From JAVBKV01 sp031553885 (GTDB lineage Bacteria; Bacteroidota; Bacteroidia; Bacteroidales; Azobacteroidaceae): a stretch of 64,000 bases of DNA. Where the stretch lies: NCBI GenBank assembly GCA_031553885.1, contig JAVBKV010000018.1:1-64000 (forward strand). Direction: 5' to 3'. The notes under the pieces are model-generated. The model was given only the letters and a program-made list of their open reading frames with translations, did no database searches and had not been told where the DNA came from. Positions 18,048 through 28,400 of this stretch are shown here, in pieces. The number at the start of each line of letters is the position of its first letter. Position 1 is the stretch's first letter. The translations under genes were made by a program, and so were the position numbers.

Positions 18048-19145
18048 ATGAATAAAAATACCAAGATAGCACTCCTTGTTATTATCGTTCTCTTTATTGC
18101 AGGGATGGCTTTTTACCCCACGTTACGTAATCTTATAAAAAAAGAAGAAGACTCTAAGTCCATGACATTACCGGGAGCGGGAAGTGGAGAGAGGGGAGGC
18201 CGGACTCTGAATGTCAATGCTGAAATTGTCCGGTCCGATGTTTTGAAAGAAATGAAGTACGAAACCGGAAAATTGATTCCTGACGAGGAAGTCAGTCTTT
18301 CTTTTGAAACTTCCGGAAAAATTACGGACATTTTCTTCAAAGAAGGTTCTTCTGTAAAAAAAGGAGATTTACTGGCGAAAGTCAATGACAAGCCATTGCA
18401 GGCTGAATTGAAAAAACTGTTGGCTCAGATTCCGCTGACAGAAGATCGGGTATATCGCCAGAAAGCTCTGTTGGAAAAGGATGCGGTCAGTAAGGAAGCT
18501 TATGAGCAGGTGATGACGGAACTGGAAAAGTTGAATGCTGACATCGAACTGGTAAAAGCCCGGATCGCTCAAACCGAACTGAGGGCTCCCTTCGACGGAG
18601 AAATCGGATTGCGCCTGGTCAGTGAGGGTTCATACGCTTCTCCGACAACGGTTGTTGCTACTCTTACCAAAATTATTCCGTTAAAAATCGAATTTTCGGT
18701 CAATGAAAAATATGCCGGACTGATCAAAAACGGAACTCCTTTGACTTTCCGGCTGAGCGCCAAAGACAATGAAAAATACAATGCTTCGGTATATGCCCTG
18801 GAATCCAGTGTAGACCCCAATACACTTACATTGAAAGTCCGTGCAATCTATCCGAACGCGAACGGAGCTCTGAAACCCGGACGAAGTGTTTCCATTGAAT
18901 TGAATTATCACATAATGAATGAGGCCCTAACCGTACCCAGCGAAGCCATTATTCCGGAAATGGGAAGAGATATCGTTTACATTTATTCCGGAGGAAAAGC
19001 CAAACAAATGGAAATTACGAAAGGACTCCGGACTGAATCGCGGGTTCAGGTTACACGCGGATTACATGCAGGCGATACGCTGATTACCACAGGAGTGATG
19101 CAATTAAGAGACGGAATACCGGTTAAGATTGATAATAAGCCATGA
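18048..19145 (+). CDS. RND efflux periplasmic adaptor (membrane fusion protein)
   Basis: 365 aa HlyD/AcrA-type adaptor linking inner-membrane pump and outer-membrane channel. An N-terminal hydrophobic helix (IALLVIIVLFIAGMAFY) with no lipobox Cys anchors it. The lipoyl half-motifs SLSFETSGKITDIFFKEGS and AELRAPFDGEIGLR flank a helical hairpin (about residues 115-170), followed by beta-barrel and membrane-proximal domains. It overlaps the pump gene by 4 bp (ATGA), so the three efflux genes are translationally coupled. No local regulator gene is present. The substrate is unknown; the glycine-rich stretch after the helix is unusual but probably just a linker. Confidence 0.95.
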   Translation: MNKNTKIALLVIIVLFIAGMAFYPTLRNLIKKEEDSKSMTLPGAGSGERGGRTLNVNAEIVRSDVLKEMKYETGKLIPDEEVSLSFETSGKITDIFFKEGSSVKKGDLLAKVNDKPLQAELKKLLAQIPLTEDRVYRQKALLEKDAVSKEAYEQVMTELEKLNADIELVKARIAQTELRAPFDGEIGLRLVSEGSYASPTTVVATLTKIIPLKIEFSVNEKYAGLIKNGTPLTFRLSAKDNEKYNASVYALESSVDPNTLTLKVRAIYPNANGALKPGRSVSIELNYHIMNEALTVPSEAIIPEMGRDIVYIYSGGKAKQMEITKGLRTESRVQVTRGLHAGDTLITTGVMQLRDGIPVKIDNKP

Positions 19146-22100
19146 ATATATCAGAATTAAGCATAAAGCGCCCGGTACTTGCAACCGTATTCGTATTAAT
19201 TATTTTTATTTTCGGTATCATCGGTTATACCTACCTGGGAGTACGGGAGTACCCGAGTGTGGACAATCCGATTATTTCCGTGAATGTTTCTTATCCGGGA
19301 GCAAATGCCGATATTATCGAGAATCAGATTACTGAGCCTCTGGAACAAAACATCAACGGTATTCCGGGAATCCGCTCCCTGTCCAGTTCCAGTAGCCAGG
19401 GTTCCTGCCGTATCACTGTTGAATTTGAATTGAGTGTAGACCTGGAAACGGCAGCCAACGACGTGCGGGATAAAGTTTCCCGGGCACAACGTTACCTGCC
19501 GAGGGACTGCGATCCTCCAACCGTGGCCAAAGCCGACGCAGACGCCCAACCCATTATCCAGCTAACCGTGCAAAGCGACAAACGTTCCTTGCTGGAACTA
19601 AGTGAAATTGCCGATCTGACAGTTAAGGAACGTTTACAGACGATTCCCAATGTCAGCGCTGTGGAAATCTGGGGAGAAAAACGGTATTCCATGCGTTTGT
19701 GGCTGGATCCGATGAAAATGGCGGCTTACAGCGTTACTCCCATCGATGTACGATCGGCAATCGAAAAGGAAAATGTGGAATTAACTTCGGGAAGTATTGA
19801 AGGAGATAAAGTAGAATTAACAATCCGGACTTTAGGTTTAATGAAAAGTCCGGAAGAATTTAATAATCTGATCATCCGGGAAGATGGTTACAATGTAATC
19901 CGTTTCCGGGACATCGGAACGGCAGAACTGGGACCGGAAGACCAGCGAAGCATCATGCGTAAAAACGGGGTTCCCATGGTTGGCGTCGTTATTATTCCGC
20001 AGCCGGGAGCTAATCAGATCGATATTTCGGATGAGGTCCATATCCGGTTGGGACAAATGCAAAAGGACTTACCTGAAGATGTGGAACTGGGAATTGCTTT
20101 CGATAATACAAAATTCATCCGGACTTCGATCATGGAAGTCGAAGAGACCGTGTATATTGCCTTTATCCTGGTAGTTATCATCATCTTTTTGTTCCTTCGC
20201 GACTGGCGGGTTACCCTGGTTCCCTGTGTCGTTATTCCGGTATCGTTAGTCGGTGCGTTTTTTATCATGTACCTGTCGGGGTTCTCGATCAATGTACTCT
20301 CCATGCTGGCGGTCGTGCTTTCGGTAGGATTGGTGGTTGACGACGCCATCGTTATGGCCGAAAACATTTACGTTCGTATCGAACGCGGAATGAATCCGAG
20401 AGAAGCCGGAATCGAAGGGTCAAAAGAAATTTTCTTTGCCATCGTATCCACCACCATCACCCTGGTTGCGGTCTTCTTCCCGATCGTTTTCCTGGAGGGA
20501 ATGACGGGCCGCTTGTTCCGGGAATTCAGTATCGTGATATCCGGCGCCGTGTTGATTTCAGCTTTTGTCGCGTTGACGTTCACTCCCATGTTATCGACCA
20601 AGTTATTGAAAAGAAGGGAAAAACAAGGTTGGTTTTACCGGAAAACAGAACCTTTCTTCGAAGGGATGAATCATTATTACAGCCAGGGATTAAACTACTT
20701 CCTCAACCACCGTTGGATTACCTGGCCGATTTTTGCAGTCACCCTTTTCCTTATCGGATACCTGTGGACCAAGATTCCTTCGGAAATGGCTCCGTTGGAA
20801 GATCGCTCCCAGATTACAATCAGCACCCGGAGTCCTGAGGGCTCTACATACGAATTTATTCGTGATTATACAGATAAAATATCGGCTATTGCAGATTCTG
20901 TCACACCGGAAAAGGAAGCCAATGTAACCATGATACGTCCCGGGAACTCTTTTGTCCGCATGATGCTGACCGATATCAAGGACCGTAAACGTAGCCAGAT
21001 GGAAATTGCCGACGAACTTTCGTCGGCAGTCCGTACACAAACCGAAGCCCGGGCTTTCGTTCAGCAACAATCCACTTTCGGCGGACGACGGGGAGGAATG
21101 CCCATCCAATATGTGTTGCAGGCCCCCAGCTTAGCTAAATTGCAGGAGTTTATTCCTACGTTTATGAACAAGGTCTCGGAGAGTCCCAAGTTCCAGATGG
21201 CTGACGTCAACCTGAAGTTTACCAAGCCGGAAACCCGGGTGGAAATCAACCGGGACAAAGCCACACTGCTGGGTGTCAGCACCCGGGATATCGGACAAAC
21301 GCTTCAATATGCACTCAGCGGACAGCGTATGGGTTATTTCTACATGAACGGAAAACAATATCAGATTCTGGCCGAAATCAACCGGCAACAACGTAATACA
21401 CCGCTGAGCCTGAAATCGATTTATGTTAAAAACAGGCAGGGTCAAATGATCCAGTTGGATAACCTGGTCGACCTGATGGAAAGCGTTGCTCCCCCCCAAC
21501 TGTACCGTTACAACCGGTTCAAATCGGCAACGATTTCTTCCGGACTGGCGAAAGGAGTTACGATCGGAGAAGGTCTGGAGGAAATGGACCGGATTGCCAA
21601 AGAAACATTAGACGAAACGTTCCGTACTGCACTGACCGGAGAATCCAAGGAATTCAGGGAAAGCTCGTCCAGCCTGATGTTTGCTTTCGGCTTGGCATTG
21701 GTATTGATCTTTTTGATTCTTGCCGCTCAGTTCGAAAGTTTCAAAGACCCGTTTGTCATCATGCTGACGGTTCCTTTAGCTATTGCCGGAGCCTTGATTT
21801 TCATGCATTTCGGAGGAATTACCATGAATATCTTCAGTCAGATCGGTATCATCATGCTGATTGGACTGGTAGCCAAAAACGGTATCCTGATCGTAGAGTT
21901 TGCCAATCAGCGCCAGGAAGGAGGAGAGGATAAAATGGAAGCCATCCGGGGAGCATCTATACAACGGTTGCGCCCGATTCTTATGACCAGTTTCGCCACT
22001 GTTCTCGGGGCTCTTCCCCTGGCTTTTGCCTCAGCTGAAGGTGCCAACGGACGGGTTGCCATGGGTGTTTCAGTCATCGGAGGAATGATCATTTCCACTT

Positions 22101-22177
22101 TCCTGACCATGTTTATCGTTCCGGCTGTTTATACGTATGTTTCAACCAACAGGATAAAAAAGGAAGAAAAAAAATGA
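19142..22177 (+). CDS. RND efflux inner-membrane transporter (AcrB/MdtBC type)
   Basis: 1011 aa, standard for a hydrophobe/amphiphile efflux RND protein. It opens MNISELSIKRPVLATVFVLI, the first membrane helix, and has the proton-relay aspartate pair in VLSVGLVVDDAIVMAEN, the IPVSLVGAFFIMYL motif and the C-terminal repeat of helices ending in FLTMFIVPAVY. The large periplasmic loops follow helices 1 and 7. The protein extrudes drugs, bile salts or other amphiphiles by proton exchange, with the adaptor and TolC-like gene around it. Overlaps of 4 bp on both sides show a compact operon. Confidence 0.96.
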   Translation: MNISELSIKRPVLATVFVLIIFIFGIIGYTYLGVREYPSVDNPIISVNVSYPGANADIIENQITEPLEQNINGIPGIRSLSSSSSQGSCRITVEFELSVDLETAANDVRDKVSRAQRYLPRDCDPPTVAKADADAQPIIQLTVQSDKRSLLELSEIADLTVKERLQTIPNVSAVEIWGEKRYSMRLWLDPMKMAAYSVTPIDVRSAIEKENVELTSGSIEGDKVELTIRTLGLMKSPEEFNNLIIREDGYNVIRFRDIGTAELGPEDQRSIMRKNGVPMVGVVIIPQPGANQIDISDEVHIRLGQMQKDLPEDVELGIAFDNTKFIRTSIMEVEETVYIAFILVVIIIFLFLRDWRVTLVPCVVIPVSLVGAFFIMYLSGFSINVLSMLAVVLSVGLVVDDAIVMAENIYVRIERGMNPREAGIEGSKEIFFAIVSTTITLVAVFFPIVFLEGMTGRLFREFSIVISGAVLISAFVALTFTPMLSTKLLKRREKQGWFYRKTEPFFEGMNHYYSQGLNYFLNHRWITWPIFAVTLFLIGYLWTKIPSEMAPLEDRSQITISTRSPEGSTYEFIRDYTDKISAIADSVTPEKEANVTMIRPGNSFVRMMLTDIKDRKRSQMEIADELSSAVRTQTEARAFVQQQSTFGGRRGGMPIQYVLQAPSLAKLQEFIPTFMNKVSESPKFQMADVNLKFTKPETRVEINRDKATLLGVSTRDIGQTLQYALSGQRMGYFYMNGKQYQILAEINRQQRNTPLSLKSIYVKNRQGQMIQLDNLVDLMESVAPPQLYRYNRFKSATISSGLAKGVTIGEGLEEMDRIAKETLDETFRTALTGESKEFRESSSSLMFAFGLALVLIFLILAAQFESFKDPFVIMLTVPLAIAGALIFMHFGGITMNIFSQIGIIMLIGLVAKNGILIVEFANQRQEGGEDKMEAIRGASIQRLRPILMTSFATVLGALPLAFASAEGANGRVAMGVSVIGGMIISTFLTMFIVPAVYTYVSTNRIKKEEKK

Positions 22178-23505
22178 AGATAATGAAAAGAATGATTGGC
22201 TGTTTGGTTCTTCTGGGAATGCTGCCGTTAACGATGAACGGTCAGGGTATCTATGACCTGAAACGTTGCCTGGAAACCGGATTGGAACGCAACTACGAAA
22301 TTCGGATCATCCGCAACGAACAGAAAATAGCAGAAAATAACGCTACGGCAGGAAATGCAGGGTACCTGCCAACCCTGGATTTCAATTCCGGATACTCAGG
22401 TACACTGAACAATACCGAGCAGAAACTGACCGATGGAAGCACCAATAAAAATACGGGCATCCACAATCAAACCCTCGATGCAGGAATCGATATGAGCTGG
22501 ACCCTGTTTGACGGATTGAAAATTCAATCGACTTACAGCAAACTGAAGGAATTGAAGCGAATGGGAGAACTCACTACCCGCCTGACCATCGAGGATTTTA
22601 TTGCCGAACTGACAGCAGAATATTACAATTACGTCCGGCAGAACATCCGGCTGGCCAATTTGAAATACGCAGTATCCCTGTCCAAAGAACGGCTACGAAT
22701 CGTAGAAGCCCGGTATAATATAGGATCTATGTCTCGCCTTGACCTCCAACAAGCCCGGGTAGATTTTAATGCCGACAGCTCAAACCTGATCAAACAGTTT
22801 GAAGTGTTGTATACTTCGGGAATCACGCTAAATGAATTGATGGCTGTGGACAATATCTCTCAACGGTTAGTTGTCAGCGATTCCATTATCAATCCCAACT
22901 CGTTGCTGGAAGAAAATGTCCTTTGGGAAAAAATGTTACAGGCCAACGCTCATTTATTATTATCCGAAAAAAATAAAACAATCAGCGAATTGGATTATAA
23001 GGCAATCAGAAGCCGGAATTTTCCCTACCTGAAATTCAATGCCGGTTATGGTTATACTCAAAACAAGTACGAAACAGGATCTTACAAGCAACAGGAAACG
23101 ATGGGACTCAATTATGGTTTTACCCTGGGATTCACTATTTTTGACGGTATGAACCGGAAACGGGAACAGAAAAATGCCCGGTTGCAGGTTCAGAATCGAG
23201 AACTTCAGGTCGAACAATTGCAACTGGCATTGAAAGCGGACCTTTCCAATTTATGGATGGCTTATCAAAACAACCTGGAGTTGAGCAACCTGGAAAAAGA
23301 AAACCTGGAAACAGCTAAAGAAAATTACGATATTGCCATTGAACGCTACAAATTGGGTGACCTTTCCGGAATTGAGCTGAGGGAAGCTCAAAACAGCTTG
23401 TTGGAAGCGGAAGAACGCTTGTTGCTGGCGCAATACAATACCAAATTGTGCGAAATATCCCTACTGCAGATCAGCGGACAGGCAACTTCCTATTTGGTTG
23501 AATAA
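22174..23505 (+). CDS. TolC-family outer-membrane efflux channel
   Basis: 443 aa. The signal peptide ends near NGQG and the mature part begins YDLKRCLETGLERNYEIRI, the usual OEP opening. Two internal repeats of long alpha-helices separated by barrel strands are visible (LKYAVSLSKERLRIVEARYNIGSMSRLDLQQA and NLETAKENYDIAIERYKLGDLSGIELREAQ in pieces), the standard TolC duplication. It forms a trimeric outer-membrane exit duct for the pump encoded immediately upstream, overlapping it by 4 bp. Confidence 0.95.
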   Translation: MKIMKRMIGCLVLLGMLPLTMNGQGIYDLKRCLETGLERNYEIRIIRNEQKIAENNATAGNAGYLPTLDFNSGYSGTLNNTEQKLTDGSTNKNTGIHNQTLDAGIDMSWTLFDGLKIQSTYSKLKELKRMGELTTRLTIEDFIAELTAEYYNYVRQNIRLANLKYAVSLSKERLRIVEARYNIGSMSRLDLQQARVDFNADSSNLIKQFEVLYTSGITLNELMAVDNISQRLVVSDSIINPNSLLEENVLWEKMLQANAHLLLSEKNKTISELDYKAIRSRNFPYLKFNAGYGYTQNKYETGSYKQQETMGLNYGFTLGFTIFDGMNRKREQKNARLQVQNRELQVEQLQLALKADLSNLWMAYQNNLELSNLEKENLETAKENYDIAIERYKLGDLSGIELREAQNSLLEAEERLLLAQYNTKLCEISLLQISGQATSYLVE

Positions 23506-23512
23506 TACAGAT

Positions 23513-24730
23513 ATGGAACAAATCATTCAATCTTCAGGAGCAATCGGAGGAATTATTCATCTTCCGACGTCCAAAAGTATCAGTAACCGGGCTCTGATAC
23601 TGAATGCCCTGAGTAACAGTCCTTATCCGGTAAAGAATGTATCAGACTGCGATGACACCCGGGTTATGCTGGAAGCTTTTGCTTCGAAAGGAAATAATTT
23701 CGATATCGGAGCGGCCGGAACTTCCATGCGTTTCCTCACGGCTTACCTCTCCCAACTGGAAGGAATCTGGACGATTACCGGGACCGAACGCATGAAAAAC
23801 AGGCCTATACGCATACTGGTCGAAGCGTTACGCCAACTGGGAGCCGAAATCGAATACACGGAAAAGGAGGGCTTCCCGCCTTTACGCATCCATGGAAAAA
23901 AACTCCGGGGAGGCCAAATCTGCCTGGAAGGCAATGTCAGCTCCCAATACATTTCAGCCCTAATGATGATTGCTCCGGTTTTATCGGAAGGCTTGCAACT
24001 GGAATTAAAAGGAGAAATCATTTCCCAGCCCTACATCCGGATGACCATGCAGCTGATGAAAACGTTCGGGGTAGATGTGGTCTGGCAGGATTCAACTATC
24101 AGTATCGTCCCTCAACAGTATATTCCTGCTCTTTACCAGGTAGAAAGCGACTGGTCGGCGGCTTCTTACTGGTATGAAATGACAGCCTTGTCCAATAATG
24201 AACCGGCCATTGAGCTGACCGGACTTTATAAGGACAGTACACAAGGCGACTCCAGGGTTGCCCTCCTGTTTGAGCAATTGGGTATCACTACCGAATTTAC
24301 GGACAAGGGTGTTGTGCTGAAAAAAGGAGATCTGTCAACCAAACGCCTGGTATACGATTTCATTAACGAACCGGACCTGGCCCAGACCCTGGTTGTAACC
24401 TGCGCATTGTTAAACATTCCGTTCCGTTTTACCGGCTTACAAAGCCTGCGTATCAAGGAAACCGACCGGATATCGGCATTACAAAACGAAATGCGGAAAC
24501 TCGGGTACATCATTAAAGACGAGTCCGACAGTATCCTCGAATGGCAGGGAGAGCGCTGCCAGCCTGAGGCAGATCCGCTTATCGCTACTTATGAGGATCA
24601 CCGCATGGCGATGGCCTTTGCTCCGGCAGCACTGGTTCTGGGAAAAATCAGGATAGCAGAACCTGGCGTTGTTTCCAAGTCTTATCCCCGGTATTGGGAA
24701 GATTTGAAAAAAATGGGGTTCTATATCTAA
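23513..24730 (+). CDS. aroA: 3-phosphoshikimate 1-carboxyvinyltransferase (EPSP synthase)
   Basis: 405 aa. Catalyses step six of the shikimate pathway, joining phosphoenolpyruvate to shikimate-3-phosphate. Motifs: LPTSKSISNRALILNAL (Lys and Arg substrate contacts), GAAGTSMRFLTAYL, EGNVSSQYISALMM, and RIKETDRISAL with DHRMAMAF near the end. I take the ATG at 23513, 7 bp after the tolC stop, in place of an in-frame TTG at 23498. Its place as the last gene of an efflux operon has no clear functional logic. The protein is shorter than enteric AroA (427 aa), as is common in Bacteroidetes. Confidence 0.95.
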   Translation: MEQIIQSSGAIGGIIHLPTSKSISNRALILNALSNSPYPVKNVSDCDDTRVMLEAFASKGNNFDIGAAGTSMRFLTAYLSQLEGIWTITGTERMKNRPIRILVEALRQLGAEIEYTEKEGFPPLRIHGKKLRGGQICLEGNVSSQYISALMMIAPVLSEGLQLELKGEIISQPYIRMTMQLMKTFGVDVVWQDSTISIVPQQYIPALYQVESDWSAASYWYEMTALSNNEPAIELTGLYKDSTQGDSRVALLFEQLGITTEFTDKGVVLKKGDLSTKRLVYDFINEPDLAQTLVVTCALLNIPFRFTGLQSLRIKETDRISALQNEMRKLGYIIKDESDSILEWQGERCQPEADPLIATYEDHRMAMAFAPAALVLGKIRIAEPGVVSKSYPRYWEDLKKMGFYI

Positions 24731-24771
24731 AAATGAATTATAATGGATTCCGATTTACATTATTTATTGGT

Positions 24772-25392
24772 TCATACATTTTTTCTACGGTATTTTTTGT
24801 AGCAAAAATAAAAACAACTGATTACGAATAGTACCCATAAACCGTCGCCTATAGGGACTTCTGTTCCTATACCAATATGATAGCCACACACTGAACAATC
24901 TCCATTTTCATCCCGTATTAGCGGTTCACTACCACAGTTAGGACAAAAATCGAAATCTGAGGACCTTAACATCGATCCACCAGAGGAACTCAACATGGGA
25001 GAAGAAAGAGATCCACACTGAGCAGGCTGTGAATGACCAGAAGAAGATACCCCCGACCTTCCGGTCGCTCCTTTAAATCCTCCGCCTCCCGATGAAAAAT
25101 TCCCATAAACAGGTTTCTCTCGACCTGAACAGGCAGGTAAATACGAATTACTTTCTTTTTTTGGTATGCCCAACTCCGATGATGAAGATGATTTTCTCAA
25201 TTTTTTCATCAACAATCCCTCCAAAACTCCTTCCGAAGGCAACTCCACAGTCACATCCTCTACCAGACCCTGATCTGATACTGATGGGATATTATACACG
25301 GGATAAGAACTCAAGCTCTCCTGTGCATATAAAGATAGTTGCAGAAACACAAAGACCAGAAGGAATCCGATCCATCCGTTTTTTTTAATCAT
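24772..25392 (-). CDS. Exported zinc-ribbon protein with C-terminal membrane anchor, unknown function
   Basis: 206 aa, not a family I can name. It has a signal peptide (WIGFLLVFVFLQLSLYAQ), then a Ser/Gly-rich low-complexity middle (about 70-145), then a probable zinc ribbon CPNCG-N13-CSVCGY (about 149-169), and finally PIGDGLWVLFVISCFYFCYKKYRRKNV in pieces: a short GDG motif, one hydrophobic helix and a basic tail. That ending resembles the tripartite C-terminal sorting or anchor signals of surface proteins. The gene begins 47 bp after the stop of the giant beta-helix gene on the same strand, so the two are probably one transcript. If the topology is right, the zinc ribbon faces the periplasm, which is unusual. 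Confidence 0.75.
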   Translation of the reverse strand: MIKKNGWIGFLLVFVFLQLSLYAQESLSSYPVYNIPSVSDQGLVEDVTVELPSEGVLEGLLMKKLRKSSSSSELGIPKKESNSYLPACSGREKPVYGNFSSGGGGFKGATGRSGVSSSGHSQPAQCGSLSSPMLSSSGGSMLRSSDFDFCPNCGSEPLIRDENGDCSVCGYHIGIGTEVPIGDGLWVLFVISCFYFCYKKYRRKNV

Positions 25393-25439
25393 TTACTCTC
25401 TATGCTTAATGTTTGTGTATGTATATTTCTTATATTTTT

Positions 25440-28400
25440 TCACCGCAAATCTAATTTTGACGTTTTTGATGTTTTTAAAGTACTTGCCTTAATAATTACG
25501 AAAGAACCCAATCTTGCTGTAGGAATAATAACATGGTTATTCCTGGTATGACTCTGACGGAACAATACATGACCTGTTATATCATAGATGACCACATCTT
25601 CGATGCTATTACCATTGGTTGATATGACATGTATATCTTTGTTCAGAATAAATATTTGTACTGCTTCTGATGACTCTTCCTCTATTGAAGTCGGGGTCTG
25701 CGGAGAATACAGCAGATAAAACCGTCCGATTTGATTACCTTCTGTATTATTAAAACTGTACCTGAACTCATTATTGCTGATAGGGATAGTACCCATTTTT
25801 GTATCTAAGAAAGAAAATGCTCCCGAAGCGTCAAATGTATCAAAGCCCTCCATATAAATCTCGGTAATTCCTTTGGTTGTCGTGGATATTCCGATAGGCA
25901 GTGATTCGGGAAGTTTATTCATTCTATTAATATCCAGATACATATCGTCTGTAATTGTAAAAATGCTTGGAGCTGAAGTTGCACCTTGTATCAACATTCT
26001 GCGTGTATCTTCTGTCAGGTCAAAGCCATTTTTTGCTTTTTCAGAAACGACAACAACTGCTTGTGAGTTATAGGTGTCATAGCTTGCTGTTATACAGAGT
26101 ACACCAGGACTATTTATGCCGGATCGAAGGTTTAATTGAGGAGCTGTCACACTCATTTCCTTGGTAATTTTCAGTGTGGCAGGAGTTCCGTTATAGCCCT
26201 CTTTCGTTGTTACAATAAAGGCTTGCATCGGAGCAATAGACTTTGCTTCAAGCCCTCCGGTCGATGTATAGCCTATGATCTTTCCATTATTTTCGTCTAA
26301 TGTACCCGAATAAGTTGGAAAATCAACTCCATTTGCCAGTAGCTTAAACGTTGGTGCAATGATATCTTTATTTTCATCATAGAATTTTTCGAAATCAATA
26401 TGTGACATCAACGGATTTCCTACCACGATGTTTTGTCCTCCGAACGTTCTTTTGGAAGGGACCTCCACTAATCTATCGTCGTTCATTGTTCCTTCGTAAA
26501 TAAAACGACTTCCATTGTCACGTCCTCCTACCAGAATTTCTTCCGTTTTTGTAAGAAGTTTTTTGGTTACATCATCATAAAAATTGAATACCATTTTGGT
26601 TTGAGGAAATACCCAGGGTGGTGCGTTCGTTATTGTTTTTCTTGTACTTGCAACAGCTCCGGCATCAGTGACTGTTTCGTAATAAACTTTTCCTACCCGC
26701 GTACTGTAACCCTCTCCCGCATTTAATCTTATATTCGTATTATTGAATGACTGGGTCCAGTCAATAAAAGGAGCGCCTGTCTGCGGACTCGTTGTATTGT
26801 ATAACTTCATCTCGGTTATCGGATTAGCCCGCTCGAACATATAATCTCCCGAATACATATCGCGAAGCGGAGCCGATAAGCTATACCATTGGAATGCATT
26901 CACATTCAGGTGAACTTTTGCCTCATCGTATGTTAAGAGATCAGTACGTGCCACTTCGCCGCCAAAACCAAATTCGATAGTTTTGCATGTAGCTTTGGGT
27001 TCTTCAGTCAGTATAGGGTAATGATCTTTACCTCCCGGTATAACAACATCGGTACATTCCCCGGGAACACCATTGTCCCAGTTGTCAGGATCATTCCAGT
27101 TGCCAGGCTCACCTTCTGCTGTCCACTCACTTTTCGCAGGATAAGAAATTGTATAGAACTCGACTGGATCGGACTCGCATCCACCTCCATTTTTTACAGT
27201 CAAATCATGCGTATGAGTTCCGCTTACCGTCTCTGTCAAAGTAAAACTCACCTCATTGGATTGAATTACAAGGCTGTTGAAAGGAATAAGTTCACCATCC
27301 ACAAAACAACTCCAGGTATCATTCCAATCCTCATTCTCTACCATAAATGTTATTGTTGAACTGGGGGAACAGACATCTTCCGATACAGACACACTGCTTA
27401 TTACTGGCTTTTCTTTGATAGTAACTTCCAACGATTTTTCAGCTGAACATCCCTGACTTGTACTGTATACTACTTTTAATTCGCCGGATTCTCTCCACAT
27501 TACTGTAGCTCTAGGCCCCGTATATGCAAAACTTCCCACAATAAAATTGGAGGCTCCGGTTACAGACCATACGTATGTTAAGCCGTTATCCTCATTGCTC
27601 ACTGAATAGGTTTCGGTAGTACCTGCGCATACATTATCCTTACCTATAATGTATCCGTCCACCGGCATTTCATTCACTATGACGGTAAAGTCAACCTTAT
27701 TGGATTCGCATCCATTCTCACAAGAAGACGAAATACCATATGTTGTAGTCTTTCCGGGTGTTACTATAAAAAGCTCCCCGCTTGGGACCTTATCAATTAG
27801 TGTATAGGTTCCGTCTGTGTTCTTTTCGTAAAAAAGCCAGGTGTCCGGATTCGCGTTATTGGAGTCAGAAACAAAATGGCGTAACTCTACCGGCGAACCA
27901 TTACAAATGGTAGTATCGGCAGCATCGATCAACTTCACAATGGATTTGGCTGTAGCCTTTACTTTCATAGCGGTCATATTTATCAATAACTCATCCTCAC
28001 CAACCCGATACTGTGCTTCTATATCGAAGTCTCTACCACTTCGGATCACTAATTTTGCTACTGATTTGTCCTCATCAGACGTCCAGTCCGTATCATCCCT
28101 TTCTGCCGAAATCCGTAATGGAGTGGCTCCGGAAACAGCATCGGGTGTAACTTTGAATGTAGTTTGCTCCATTCCTTTAGCAGTCCTGTATACAACAGTA
28201 TCACCCTGACATACTTCTTCTCTTCCCGACAAAGGAACAATAGGAATTGTAAGAGCTTCGCACACTAAGGCTTCCACCGGAATGTAACCTAAGATTTCCA
28301 ACGGTCTTGAATTGGCATCCATCGGTACAGGTATTGGTGTTGTAATATTGACCGGTAATAGTTGGTTTGCAGGAATAGTAGATGGTATGGTAAATTTAAT

